This document shows positions 1-8,563 of a stretch of DNA of 64,000 nt, piece by piece (the stretch's first letter is position 1; the number at the start of each line of letters is the position of its first letter). Both the position numbers and the translations under genes were made by a program. This DNA comes from Flavobacteriaceae bacterium (lineage in GTDB: Bacteria; Bacteroidota; Bacteroidia; Flavobacteriales; Flavobacteriaceae). The notes beneath the pieces are model-generated. The model ran no database searches and had not been told where the DNA came from. It saw only the letters and a program-made list of their open reading frames with translations. The stretch spans positions 971,703 through 1,035,702 of the forward strand of contig JAGYJF010000003.1 in NCBI GenBank assembly GCA_018402135.1, in the 5' to 3' direction.

Positions 1-744
1 GATGTTAGTGGTATGGTATATACCGTGGGTAATGAACAGGATTATCATTTTAAAGTTTTATTTTTAATATTGAAGAAACTCGGCTTTGAATGGGCGAAAA
101 ACTTGTTTCATCTTAGCTACGGAATGGTAGATTTACCTAGCGGTAAGATGAAGAGTAGAGAAGGAACTGTAGTAGATGCAGACGATCTAATAGAAGAAAT
201 GGCAACAACTGCCGCTGAAATTTCAGAAGAATTAGGCAAATTGGAAGGCTATTCCCAACAAGAAAGACAACAGCTTTACAAAACAATAGGACTTGGTGCT
301 TTAAAATATTACATTCTGAAAGTGGACCCAAAAAAGCGTATCCTATTTGATCCCAAAGAATCTATCGATTTTCAAGGAAATACAGGTCCGTTTATCCAGT
401 ATACTTATGCGCGTATTCAGTCTATATTAAGAAAGGCCGAGTTAAATTCATCTTTTATTGAGAATGATATTGTATTGCACGAAAAGGAAAAGGAATTATT
501 AAAACAATTGGAGCTTTTTCCAGAGATTATTCAAAGTTCGGCACAGCAATACAGTCCAGCCCTAGTTGCTAATTATAGTTATGATTTGGTAAAAGCGTTT
601 AATACTTTTTATCAAAATGTATCCATTCTAGGCGCAGATTTAGAAACTGAAAAAGCTTTTAGAGTCCAATTATCTCATACGGTTGGTAACACCATTAAGA
701 ATGCTTGTATGCTTTTGGGAATTGAAGTACCTGATCGTATGTAA
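1..744 (+). CDS. argS: Arginyl-tRNA synthetase, C-terminal part (5' end outside window)
   Basis: Class I aminoacyl-tRNA synthetase that charges tRNA-Arg in the cytosol. The reading frame is open from base 1, so the gene enters from the left and the ATG at 13 is not its start. Visible are the VGNEQDYHF segment of the catalytic core, the GMVDLPSGKMKSREGTVV stretch that contains the KMSKS-like loop (KMKSREG), and the C-terminal anticodon-binding helical domain with QYTYARIQSILRKAE, ending PDRM as is typical for ArgRS. About 247 residues are present out of an expected 590 or so. The stop is immediately adjacent to the stop of a convergent small gene on the other strand. Confidence 0.95.
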   Translation, partial: DVSGMVYTVGNEQDYHFKVLFLILKKLGFEWAKNLFHLSYGMVDLPSGKMKSREGTVVDADDLIEEMATTAAEISEELGKLEGYSQQERQQLYKTIGLGALKYYILKVDPKKRILFDPKESIDFQGNTGPFIQYTYARIQSILRKAELNSSFIENDIVLHEKEKELLKQLELFPEIIQSSAQQYSPALVANYSYDLVKAFNTFYQNVSILGADLETEKAFRVQLSHTVGNTIKNACMLLGIEVPDRM

Positions 745-915
745 TTAATTATTTTTTAAAGCTTCAATTTCTTCCAAAACCGCTTGTGCTTCAGCTTGTT
801 TTTTGTCGCTGGCAGAACGGTTTGTTTTTGAAAGCTCAAAAGCTTCTTTTAATAAATCTTTGTATTTTTTTTGAAGTATTTCTTCGGGATTTTTCTTTTT
901 AAATAGTCCGAACAT
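745..915 (-). CDS. Small DUF6435 / Lacal_2735-type protein
   Basis: A 56-residue reading frame on the minus strand that starts MFGLFKKKNPEEILQKKY and ends EEIEALKNN. The whole protein is Lys/Glu/Ala-rich and predicted helical, with an ELSKTNRSASDKKQAEAQ core. I recognise this as the short cytosolic protein family common in Flavobacteriaceae (DUF6435, Lacal_2735); its function is unknown. The stop codon abuts the argS stop on the opposite strand with no spacing, so the two genes are tail to tail. No other reading frame explains this interval. Recognition is from memory of the family, so the name is less certain than the gene itself. Confidence 0.75.
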   Translation of the reverse strand: MFGLFKKKNPEEILQKKYKDLLKEAFELSKTNRSASDKKQAEAQAVLEEIEALKNN

Positions 916-949
916 AATAAATAAGAATTTGAAATTTTTATGAAAGAAT

Positions 950-982
950 AAAGGCTACTCTTTATAAAAAGGAGTAGCCTTT
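950..982 (-). terminator. Intrinsic terminator of the proteorhodopsin gene
   Basis: Perfect stem AAGGCTACTC / GAGTAGCCTT around an 11-base AT-rich loop, lying 29 bases past the rhodopsin stop. On the minus strand the stem is followed by TTTATTCTTTC. Confidence 0.75.
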
Positions 983-1010
983 AAATTTACTAACTAATAA
1001 ATAAAAACTA

Positions 1011-1778
1011 TTAAGCTTCGGTAGTTTTTGTAGTTGAAGCGACTGCTAAACTATAAATTACTAAACCAAATCCAATTTTGTTAACGGCATCTCCAATGTT
1101 GTAAACAACGTTCATTGACATTTGAGCAGCTTCAATGTTCGATACTAATTGTAAGCCAAATAAACCACCTTCAGTTCCTAAAATGTAACCTAGTGGGTAA
1201 ATGGCCCATCCAACCAATACAAACCAACATAATACTTTGTGGGCTTTTAATACGGCTCCACCGGCTGTTTCAGCTAATTTCTTGCCTTCACCAAACCAAA
1301 CAATGTAAACGATGATAAAGTATGCAATACCTGAGATTAGACCCCAAACCCACTGCATTGTTGGATTTCCGATAGCAACTGCTTCTCCAAAGTAACCCGT
1401 TACTAGCATTACAACAGACCAGAAAATTAATTTCCACATAAGGCCAACTTTTGCGCCAGCTACACGTAGAATTAAGAAAAATTCAACACACATTAATGGT
1501 ACTGTTAATACCCAATCTACATATCTGAAGAATGTTGGAGACTCACCAACTTGGTCCCAATAATCTCTCATGTAGAAATAGTGCACTGCTGCAATAAAGG
1601 TAATTAAACCTGATACTAGAACCGAAGTTCTCCATTTTTTATCAAATTGGTTTAATGATAAAAAGAAAAAGGCTGAGGCAGCCATCATGGCCATACTTCC
1701 TACGAAAAAAGTAAAGCCTACATAATCATCGGTCGCAATTTGCTTCAACTGGCCGAGAGCGTAAAATAAATTATCCAT
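1011..1778 (-). CDS. Proteorhodopsin, green-tuned light-driven proton pump
   Basis: Seven-helix retinal protein of the inner membrane, 255 residues. Proton-pump residues are in place: in FRYVDWVLTVPLMCVEFF, Asp88 (Schiff-base counter-ion), Thr92 and Glu99 (proton donor) form the DTE motif; His66 matches the conserved His that partners the counter-ion. Lys234 in GDAVNKIGFG is the retinal Schiff-base lysine. Met96 sits at the spectral tuning site (position 105 of classical proteorhodopsin), where Met or Leu gives green absorption and Gln gives blue. The gene is monocistronic, with its own terminator downstream, and is divergent from the retinal-forming blh across a 106-bp gap. It should export protons in light and so support ATP synthesis or transport. 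Confidence 0.97.
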   Translation of the reverse strand: MDNLFYALGQLKQIATDDYVGFTFFVGSMAMMAASAFFFLSLNQFDKKWRTSVLVSGLITFIAAVHYFYMRDYWDQVGESPTFFRYVDWVLTVPLMCVEFFLILRVAGAKVGLMWKLIFWSVVMLVTGYFGEAVAIGNPTMQWVWGLISGIAYFIIVYIVWFGEGKKLAETAGGAVLKAHKVLCWFVLVGWAIYPLGYILGTEGGLFGLQLVSNIEAAQMSMNVVYNIGDAVNKIGFGLVIYSLAVASTTKTTEA

Positions 1779-1884
1779 AATATTGTTAATTAGTTATTTT
1801 GTGTATGTAAATTTACAAATTGTTAAACACAAAATGTTTAAAATTTTGTAAAAAAAATTAAACACTATTAAAATAATAACGACG
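1779..1884. promoter_or_regulatory. Divergent promoter region between rhodopsin and blh
   Basis: An AT-rich 106-bp gap with repeated TTTG/TTTTG and ACAAA motifs on both strands. It must contain both promoters. Several partial Bacteroidota -7 boxes can be placed (for example TAAATTTAC on the minus strand), but none is a full match, so no exact assignment is made. Confidence 0.45.
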
Positions 1885-2757
1885 ATGTATCAAAAAGTTC
1901 AATCAATACGGGTGGTGGCGACGTTTTTCGGGTTATGGATTTCAGCCTATATTTTAGGTAATTTTCAAGATTATGTAGCCTTTTTTCTTATATTTTCGTT
2001 GGGAATTCTGCATGGTTCTAACGATATTACGCTAATAAAACGCGCTTATAACACCAAAAATCTTACTTTTTTAAAGGTGTTAATGTCGTATTTATTGATA
2101 ATTGGTATTGGTACTACCTTGTTTTTTTTAATACCTCCTGTCGCCTTAATATTATTTATTGCATTTAGTGCCTATCATTTTGGTGAACAACATTTCCATT
2201 TTTTAAAAATTAATAATAGCGTTATCTCTTATCTATTATATTTCGGATATGGACTGTTCGTGATTACCTTAATATTATATCTCAATGCAAGTGATGCTTT
2301 ACGTATAATTAATGAAATGATTGGTGTTATTGTAAGCCTTGATGTATTAAGATGGATTTTATTAATTTCTGCAGTCCTAACTATAGCAGCAGGTGCGATG
2401 GTCTATTTTAGGCAAAAGTTCAATGTTTTTATAGAGCTCTTCTATTTGTTCTTGTTTTCGGTTGTTTTTTTTGCTTCAAATCTAATTTGGTCGTTTGCAT
2501 TATATTTTATTCTTTGGCATTCATTACCGTCTTTGGCAGACCAGGTTCAATATTTATATAAAGAAGTTACGAAAGAAACCATTATACAATATATAAAGTC
2601 ATCATTTATCTATTGGTTAATTTCGGTGGTTGGCTTTTTTGTTTTAGTGCAATTCTTAGAAAATAACCCAACGGTTATGTTATCTTTTTTCTTTTCCTTT
2701 CTTGCCGCAATTACTTTTCCTCATGTATTGGTGATGCATAAAATACTTAAAGATTAA
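1885..2757 (+). CDS. blh: Blh/Brp-type beta-carotene 15,15'-dioxygenase
   Basis: Multi-spanning membrane enzyme, 290 residues, that cleaves beta-carotene into two retinal molecules. The four histidine regions typical of the Brp/Blh family are visible: LGILHGSNDITLIKR, YHFGEQHFHF, LWHSLPSLADQ and FPHVLVMHK near the C terminus; the histidines are taken to bind the catalytic iron. The rest is hydrophobic helices. It is paired head to head with proteorhodopsin, the usual arrangement for supplying the chromophore. No crtE, crtB, crtI or crtY gene is in this window, so beta-carotene must be made from another locus. Its last four bases overlap the end of the convergent TonB-receptor gene. Confidence 0.95.
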   Translation: MYQKVQSIRVVATFFGLWISAYILGNFQDYVAFFLIFSLGILHGSNDITLIKRAYNTKNLTFLKVLMSYLLIIGIGTTLFFLIPPVALILFIAFSAYHFGEQHFHFLKINNSVISYLLYFGYGLFVITLILYLNASDALRIINEMIGVIVSLDVLRWILLISAVLTIAAGAMVYFRQKFNVFIELFYLFLFSVVFFASNLIWSFALYFILWHSLPSLADQVQYLYKEVTKETIIQYIKSSFIYWLISVVGFFVLVQFLENNPTVMLSFFFSFLAAITFPHVLVMHKILKD

Positions 2758-5063
2758 ATTGTAATTCGGGCAAAGAAATTAGGCGTTAATCCTAAAGATA
2801 AATTTTCAACTTTTACAGGTTGGTTATCCTGATTTAGAAAAAAGTATGTATTGATAATATTTTTTGCGTTAAGAACATTCCAAACAGAAGCGCCTACATC
2901 AAGTTTGGTTCCTTTTGATAATATCATGCTATAGGTTGCTGATGCATCTACTCGCAAATAATCGCTTGTTGAACTGCTATTAGGAGTTTCGAAGTTGATT
3001 TGATTATTTGCCACTTCGTTGCCTGCAATGGGCATTGTAATTGGTAACCCCGAATGCCAATTAACGCCAGATGATATTTTAAAATGATTAATGCTGTAGT
3101 TCAAACCAAAGTTCACAAAGTGCTCAATTCCGAAATTATTCCGAAATGCTATACCATCATTAATATTGTCAAACTGGTATTGGTTATTATTATAGGTATA
3201 ACTTAGCCATGAACTGATTTTTTTATCTTGGTAATTAATTAAAAATTCAGCTCCTTTAACAGTATAACCACCAACATCTGTGATAAATTGAAATTGATTT
3301 TGAAAGGCCTGACTTCTCGCAGTAATGCCATTAACTTCCTTATAGAAACCTTCGGCGTTGATAAATAGTTTATTCTTTTTAAAAGAAACACCTACCGAGG
3401 CTTGTTGACTTTTAACAATGGGAATGCTGCTGTCATTTGACAGAATCCAGCGCCGTTTTTCAACCCCTAAAAAGTCGTTTTGTAAATCGATGATTTGTGT
3501 GGTGGTCTGACTTTTAAATTCTCCTAAAAGTTCAAACTTAAAATAGTTTGCAAACCGCTGGCTAAAACCTAGCCTTGGTTCTAATATGTAAGTGTCAAAT
3601 TTTTGAAAGGTGTTCAATCTTCCGCCAGCTCTTAAAATAGTACTACCATTATTTAATTTAATGGTGCCTTCTGCATAAGCCGAATGACTTCTAATAACTT
3701 CTTTTATGAAACTTCTGAAAACCGGATTATTAACATCTTCTAGATTTGTGATACCAACTTCGTTAAATTGATATCCAATATTGATGTCTATAGCATCGGT
3801 AGGTTTGTAATTTAGGTTAAGCTTTAAAGCACCGTCTAAAACCTCATTTTTTTGAATAAGTCTCTGGTTATTTACAAGGTCAAAATTAGTCGCGTCTAAG
3901 TTGTAATTGGTAAGATACAGTTGGGCTTCAGTATTAATTTTTTCGCTCCATTTTCTGTTATAAGTTAAACTGCCTGCAACAGTACTTTGTGTGAGTGAGC
4001 TTGTTAATGATTGATTAACAGAACTAAAGGCGGCTGTTTCTTCGTAATCTACATTATTGAAAAAATTTATGAAACTGATATTTATTTTGTCGTTTTCACT
4101 TAAATTCATTAATAATTTAGCATTCACATCATAAAAGTAAAAATTTTCGTTTTGCGTAAGGATTTCATTTGACAAAGAATTTCTGGTTATATCTGTATCC
4201 TGAAATGCCCTTTCAAAATAATTATTAAAGGTTGGTGTGGAAATTAAATCAGTGATAGATCTTCTGGCGGCAAATTGAAATTCAACATTTTTGTTAATGG
4301 GTAATTCGGCAAAAATATCACCATATATCATATTAAAACCTGCGCCTACCTTTTTTTCTTTGCTCACATTGGTTGAGGTTTGCATATTTAATATACTGCT
4401 AATTCCGTCGCCATAATAAGCACTTGAACCATTTTTAATAACCGATACATTTTTTGTGAGATACGGATTAAATGCCGAAATCAAGCCAAAAAAATGACCC
4501 GATTGGTACATTTTCATACCGTCGAAAATAATTAAATTTTGGTCGTTTGTACCGCCGCGAACATTAAGATTGGAAACGGTTTCGTCAGTACTAGTTATGC
4601 CAGGTAGCGATTGTAAAATAAGCAAAACATCAGGTTCTACCAAGCCAGGTAAAATCGCAAATTCCTCAGGATTCACATTGAAACTACCTAAAGATTTTTT
4701 GGAAATACCACTGGTTATATAATTGGTGATTATTACTTCGTCAAGAGTTTGGTCTAAAAAAGATTCTGCCCAATTGAAAAGCTTAACCGCAATAAACCGA
4801 TCGTTTAATTTAAAAATTTCAACATTAACATGAGATTTGATGAAATTTAAAGCTTGATCTAAACTTAAAGTCTCATCGGGAATGGGTAATGTAAAATTTT
4901 CTAAAGCTGCTGGATTATAGGAAAAACGCACATCGAAGCGATTCTCAAGCAATTTTAAAACTAGCTCAAGCGTGTTACGTTCGCTAGTTTGGGCTTGTAA
5001 CTTTAAGCCACCATGAATGCAAAATATAAATATGAAAACAAACTTTAAAAAAGCTTTAGTCAC
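2754..5063 (-). CDS. TonB-dependent outer-membrane receptor with N-terminal STN signalling domain
   Basis: A 769-residue outer-membrane receptor. A signal peptide (ending near LQAQ, residue 25) is followed by an STN-like segment (about residues 28-95: RNTLELVLKLLENRFDVRFSYNP...LSLDQALNFI, read in parts), then a plug domain (about 125-240) with VNPEEFAILPG, LNVRGGTNDQNLIIFDGM and the Tyr/Gly-rich SSAYYGDGISSILNM, then a beta-barrel ending in an aromatic/Ile strand. The STN domain is where such receptors contact a FecR-type anti-sigma factor. The start codon overlaps the fecR stop by 8 bases. The substrate is not visible in the sequence; a FecA-like role in regulated uptake of iron chelates or other ligands is only an inference. 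Confidence 0.9.
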   Translation of the reverse strand: MTKAFLKFVFIFIFCIHGGLKLQAQTSERNTLELVLKLLENRFDVRFSYNPAALENFTLPIPDETLSLDQALNFIKSHVNVEIFKLNDRFIAVKLFNWAESFLDQTLDEVIITNYITSGISKKSLGSFNVNPEEFAILPGLVEPDVLLILQSLPGITSTDETVSNLNVRGGTNDQNLIIFDGMKMYQSGHFFGLISAFNPYLTKNVSVIKNGSSAYYGDGISSILNMQTSTNVSKEKKVGAGFNMIYGDIFAELPINKNVEFQFAARRSITDLISTPTFNNYFERAFQDTDITRNSLSNEILTQNENFYFYDVNAKLLMNLSENDKINISFINFFNNVDYEETAAFSSVNQSLTSSLTQSTVAGSLTYNRKWSEKINTEAQLYLTNYNLDATNFDLVNNQRLIQKNEVLDGALKLNLNYKPTDAIDINIGYQFNEVGITNLEDVNNPVFRSFIKEVIRSHSAYAEGTIKLNNGSTILRAGGRLNTFQKFDTYILEPRLGFSQRFANYFKFELLGEFKSQTTTQIIDLQNDFLGVEKRRWILSNDSSIPIVKSQQASVGVSFKKNKLFINAEGFYKEVNGITARSQAFQNQFQFITDVGGYTVKGAEFLINYQDKKISSWLSYTYNNNQYQFDNINDGIAFRNNFGIEHFVNFGLNYSINHFKISSGVNWHSGLPITMPIAGNEVANNQINFETPNSSSTSDYLRVDASATYSMILSKGTKLDVGASVWNVLNAKNIINTYFFLNQDNQPVKVENLSLGLTPNFFARITI

Positions 5064-5952
5064 GCAAAATGGTTATTTGTTTATTATCAATTTTATAGGT
5101 TAAATTTAGTGGAATTGTTATAGATTTTAAGGCTAGCTCCAAATTGGTATGTGTAAATGTACCATTAAATAGCAGTGTTTTTTCAATTTGATCACTGTTT
5201 ATAAAAACATTATACTGACGGGTTAGTTCTTCAAAAACGAGATAAACAGGCACATCATCAAACGAGCTTTCTTTTGAAAGCCAAGATGGCAACTGGGTCG
5301 TTTCGTTATTAATTTTTTGAATGATTCCGTCTATAATCTGAAAGCTTTCACCTGGTTTTAAAACTTGCGTATCATCTATGGTTTCAACACCTACCGATCC
5401 TTCAAAACAGTAAACTTCAAAGTAATTCTCTCTTTGTTTCACGTTGAATTCGGTCCCTAAAACACTCACGATTCCCGCAGAAGTTACTACATTAAACTTT
5501 GAGCCTTTTGACACTTTAAAAAAAGCTTCACCTTCTAAATTTACCAATCGGTTTTTATGCCAACTTCTTTTATTAAAGGATAAGGTTGAGGCGGAATTTA
5601 AAGTAATTTGAGAATCGTCTGGTAATACGGTTTTAATTTGTTGTGCAACTTCTGTTTGATAATTGGTATCTAGACCCGCAATATAAAAATACAATCCGAA
5701 AGCAATGACTAAAATAGCAGCAATTCGCATAAATGGTTTTAACCAGTTGTATTCCTTAGTTTTTAAGCTGTGAAGGTGTTGAAGCGTTTTTTCTAACGCT
5801 TGATCAGCATTGTATTCTGGAGCTTTAAAGCGCTTAATACTTTGGTCTAACTTTACCAAATCTTCATAGTCTTCAAGTTGCTGAAAAGCCTTAAATTCTT
5901 CTGGATTTAGCGCGTTGTCTAACCATTTATTTATGAGTAATTCTCGTGTCAT
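5056..5952 (-). CDS. FecR-family anti-sigma factor
   Basis: Inner-membrane signal transducer of 298 residues. A cytosolic N-terminal part (residues 1-72) precedes one membrane helix (about 74-94, FMRIAAILVIAFGLYFYIAG). The periplasmic FecR domain carries the typical LPDDSQITLNSASTLSF, VNLEGEAFFKV and SVLGTEFNVK segments, followed by a DUF4974-like C-terminal domain (PVYLVFEELTRQYNVF). Family knowledge: it holds the ECF sigma factor at the membrane until the receptor signals occupancy. It lies between the sigma gene (60 bp upstream) and the TonB receptor (8-bp overlap), so sigma, FecR and receptor probably form one transcription unit. Confidence 0.93.
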   Translation of the reverse strand: MTRELLINKWLDNALNPEEFKAFQQLEDYEDLVKLDQSIKRFKAPEYNADQALEKTLQHLHSLKTKEYNWLKPFMRIAAILVIAFGLYFYIAGLDTNYQTEVAQQIKTVLPDDSQITLNSASTLSFNKRSWHKNRLVNLEGEAFFKVSKGSKFNVVTSAGIVSVLGTEFNVKQRENYFEVYCFEGSVGVETIDDTQVLKPGESFQIIDGIIQKINNETTQLPSWLSKESSFDDVPVYLVFEELTRQYNVFINSDQIEKTLLFNGTFTHTNLELALKSITIPLNLTYKIDNKQITILRD

Positions 5953-6012
5953 AATTCACATATTTCAATTATAGAACAAGTTGGTTTCAAAAACTCCTAC
6001 CTTTATGAGGTT

Positions 6013-6531
6013 TTATTTTAAGCCTTCAACTTGTTCTTTCAATATTTTTAAGGCACCGTAGATTCTTTTTTCAACTGCTTTGGTCGAGATATTTAATATT
6101 TCGGCAATTTCTTTATGTTTCTTTCCTTCAATTCTATTCATCAGAAATGCAGTCCTCTGCGCGTCGCTTAAACTTTCAATAGCTCTTTGTAGTGTATCCA
6201 TGTATTCATTGCCTTGCATAATGAATTCTGGATTTTCATTGGTGTAATGTTTGGGTTTGATTGCTTGGTATTTCAATACTACTTTTTGATGCGCATGTTC
6301 ATTCAACATTAAATTATTGGCAACCGTAAATAGAAACGATTTTGCTTTATCGGGCGTTACTTTACTGCAATTCTCCCAAAGTTTGATGAAAGCTTCTTGA
6401 ACTTTATCTTTTGGATTAAAGTTTTCGCCAAATTTGTAATATAGAAAGTCATGTAAGTCCGTTGAATACCTTTTAAAGATAGCCGAATATATAGATTCGG
6501 AGCATACATTGTCATTTATAGCTTTTGACAT
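6013..6531 (-). CDS. ECF sigma factor, FecI-like
   Basis: RNA polymerase sigma factor of 172 residues in the two-domain ECF form. Region 2 includes FKRYSTDLHDFLYYKFG and DKVQEAFIKLWENC; region 4 includes IESLSDAQRTAFLMNRIEGKKHKEIAEILNISTKAVEKRIYGALKILKEQ (helix-turn-helix, read in parts). It is the first gene of the sigma/FecR/TonB-receptor set and presumably drives that operon once FecR releases it. A 92-bp gap separates it from a divergent small gene, and that gap may hold an autoregulated promoter. Confidence 0.93.
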   Translation of the reverse strand: MSKAINDNVCSESIYSAIFKRYSTDLHDFLYYKFGENFNPKDKVQEAFIKLWENCSKVTPDKAKSFLFTVANNLMLNEHAHQKVVLKYQAIKPKHYTNENPEFIMQGNEYMDTLQRAIESLSDAQRTAFLMNRIEGKKHKEIAEILNISTKAVEKRIYGALKILKEQVEGLK

Positions 6532-6623
6532 TTATAAAAATTTCAGGTAGGAAAATTAGCTTTTAAATTGTTTAGTTACAAATAAAATAGTTGTTCCAAC
6601 GTAAACTAAATTCTTAATCTCTA

Positions 6624-6926
6624 ATGGAAAATCATTGCTCTGAAAATTCCAAAACAACAGTTTTACATGATTATGATTCTCAGTTACAGTGTCAAAATTC
6701 GTTCTTAGATTTCGGACTGAGTATTTTATCATCTTATAACGAGCAAAAATTTCACCATAGTATTTTGATATTAGATGCGCTAAAAGAAAAATTGCTTGAA
6801 AATCCAGAAAACAGATTCCTTAAATTAAAATTTCAGCTTAAATTGGAACAATTAAAATCAATCATTTCAACTAAAAAACGCATCGATTTATTAAACCTAG
6901 AAATAAAAAATTTAAAATACAGGTAG
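6624..6926 (+). CDS. Small hypothetical coiled-coil protein
   Basis: A 100-residue protein I do not recognise. The N-terminal part has four cysteines/histidines near MENHCSENSKTTVLHDYDSQLQCQ (two Cys at 5 and 23). The C-terminal half is Leu/Lys/Glu-rich with heptad-like spacing (LDALKEKLLENPENRFLKLKFQLKLEQLKSI, read in parts), so a helical hairpin or coiled coil is likely. It has no signal peptide or membrane segment. It lies between the divergent sigma-factor gene and the acidic lipoprotein gene 48 bp downstream, in the same direction as the latter, so co-transcription is plausible. Its role is unknown; a regulator or partner of the lipoprotein is speculation. Confidence 0.6.
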   Translation: MENHCSENSKTTVLHDYDSQLQCQNSFLDFGLSILSSYNEQKFHHSILILDALKEKLLENPENRFLKLKFQLKLEQLKSIISTKKRIDLLNLEIKNLKYR

Positions 6927-6974
6927 GAATTTTTAAAACTCACCTGTTTCATAATAAACCACAAAATAATAACC

Positions 6975-8385
6975 ATGAAAACAATTGTATATTTTACAAA
7001 ATTAATCACCTTTTTTACACTAGTATTTTTTGTTTCTTGCCAAGATGAGGTCACCGAAATTACCCAGCCTACCGAACAAGAAGCTTTAGTGCCTGATACG
7101 CCGTTGGCACAAAATATTTTTAACATCTCAACGCTTAGTAGTAGCGCTTCCTCAATTGTAACAAATACTACATGTTTAACCTGTAGACTTGCCATTTTCT
7201 GTAATAGTAAACGGTATAGAGATAAGCGTTGAAACCGATGAAGATTATGATATAATAGCTACAATTTTTGATGAGTTTGATGATGATGATGACGAACTTC
7301 AAATAGTATATCCAATAACACTTATTTTATTTGATTATTCGGAAGTGGTTGTTAATAACAATGACGAATTAGAGTTTTATATTGAAGAATGCCTCAACAG
7401 CTATAACGTAGATGATGATATTGAATGTATCAGTTTTGAATATCCCATAACCTTATCGCTGTTTAATACCGCGTTTCAATTTTTAGACACGTTTGTGGTA
7501 AATAATGATCAGGAATTATTCAATTTTTTAGATGATGATTTTGATGATGACGATCTGATTGTAGCTATAAATTACCCTATAAATGTCATTTTATTTGGTG
7601 GAACTGTGATTTCAGTAAATAATAATTTAGAATTGAATAATATAATAGAAGCTAACTCTGATGATTGCGATGATGATAGTAACACTAACATCTCAATAGA
7701 AGAATTAGAAGCACTATTATTAGAGTGTTTTTGGAAAGTAGATGATCTAGAAATCGATGATGAAGATTTAGATGATTTGTATGAAGATTTTCTGATAGAT
7801 TTCCGTGAAGGCGGAATTGTTGTGGTTACGAGTCCTCAAAGCCTTGTGTATAATGGTACTTGGAGTCTTATTGAAACAACAACTAGTATTAAGTTAAACT
7901 TGCAAGTTGATGGCCTAGCTGATTTAAATAATGCAGGTTGGGTGTTCAGAAAGTTTGAGGACGACGACAACGACGATGAAATTGAGGTTGAATTCAGAAA
8001 TATTGAAGATGAGCTTGAGTTAGAACAAGTATGTATTTCTACTAATAATGAGGAAGTTCAAAATTTAAGAAATATTATTACAGACGGAAGCTGGTTTGTA
8101 TCGCTTTACTTTGATGATGAGGATGATACCTTAGATTTTCAAAATTTAACATTTGTATTTAATTCAAACGGAAGTGTTGACGTTTCCAATCAACAATCAA
8201 ATGTTGTAATCGGAAGTTGGTCTTCGTTTACAAATAGTCAAAATCAACTAAAGCTATTACTCATGTTCCCAGAAGATAATAATCCATTGGATGATCTAGA
8301 TGATGATTGGGATGTTATAACCTTAACCGAAAATAGAATTGAGTTAACCGATGATAACGATCTACTAACCTTTGAAAAAATTTAA
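6975..8385 (+). pseudogene. Acidic repeat lipoprotein, frame broken near 7180
   Basis: The first frame (6975-7232) gives a lipoprotein signal peptide with lipobox VSC (Cys at residue 22) and about 50 further residues. The downstream frame (open from 7180 to the stop at 8385) has no credible start of its own but continues the same protein. Removing one C of the pair at 7180-7181 joins them as NTTCLTVDLPFSVIVNG, giving about 470 residues. The body is very rich in Asp/Asn, with runs such as DEFDDDDDEL, and holds at least three repeats of the form YPIT(L)xLF...VVNN(x)EL at roughly 7300, 7440 and 7570. The C-terminal part has two GTWSL/GSWSSF-like beta segments. Exported to the periplasm or surface; possibly calcium-binding. 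Either a real pseudogene or a one-base sequence error. Confidence 0.7.
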
Positions 8386-8456
8386 ATTATTTGACCATTT
8401 CTCAAACATAAGTTATAATCAATTTGTTTTGTTAGTTAACAAATCCATTTATATTG

Positions 8457-8489
8457 AAAAGAGTTGCAAAATTGGGCAACTCTTTTTTA
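8457..8489 (+). terminator. Intrinsic terminator after the acidic lipoprotein gene
   Basis: Stem AAAAGAGTTGC / GCAACTCTTTT with loop AAAATTGG followed by a T run. It lies 71 bases past the lipoprotein stop and before the ffh promoter. Confidence 0.85.
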
Positions 8490-8509
8490 TTTAAGTCCGA
8501 ATTTAGTAC

Positions 8510-8540
8510 TTTACAAATCAACCTTAAATTTGTAACTTTG
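8510..8540 (+). promoter_or_regulatory. ffh promoter, Bacteroidota type
   Basis: A TTTA -33 element at 8510-8513, a 19-base spacer, and a perfect TAnnTTTG -7 box (TAACTTTG, 8533-8540), 23 bases before the ffh ATG. Confidence 0.75.
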
Positions 8541-8563
8541 CATCTTTCCAAAACAAAAGACAC

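Noticed and set aside
7170..7192. Programmed frameshift in the acidic lipoprotein gene
   Set aside because: No slippery heptamer, downstream pseudoknot or SD-like stimulator is visible; a one-base indel is simpler.
6833..7195. A 120-residue minus-strand reading frame
   Set aside because: It lies antisense to the small coiled-coil gene and the lipoprotein signal peptide and has no recognisable features.
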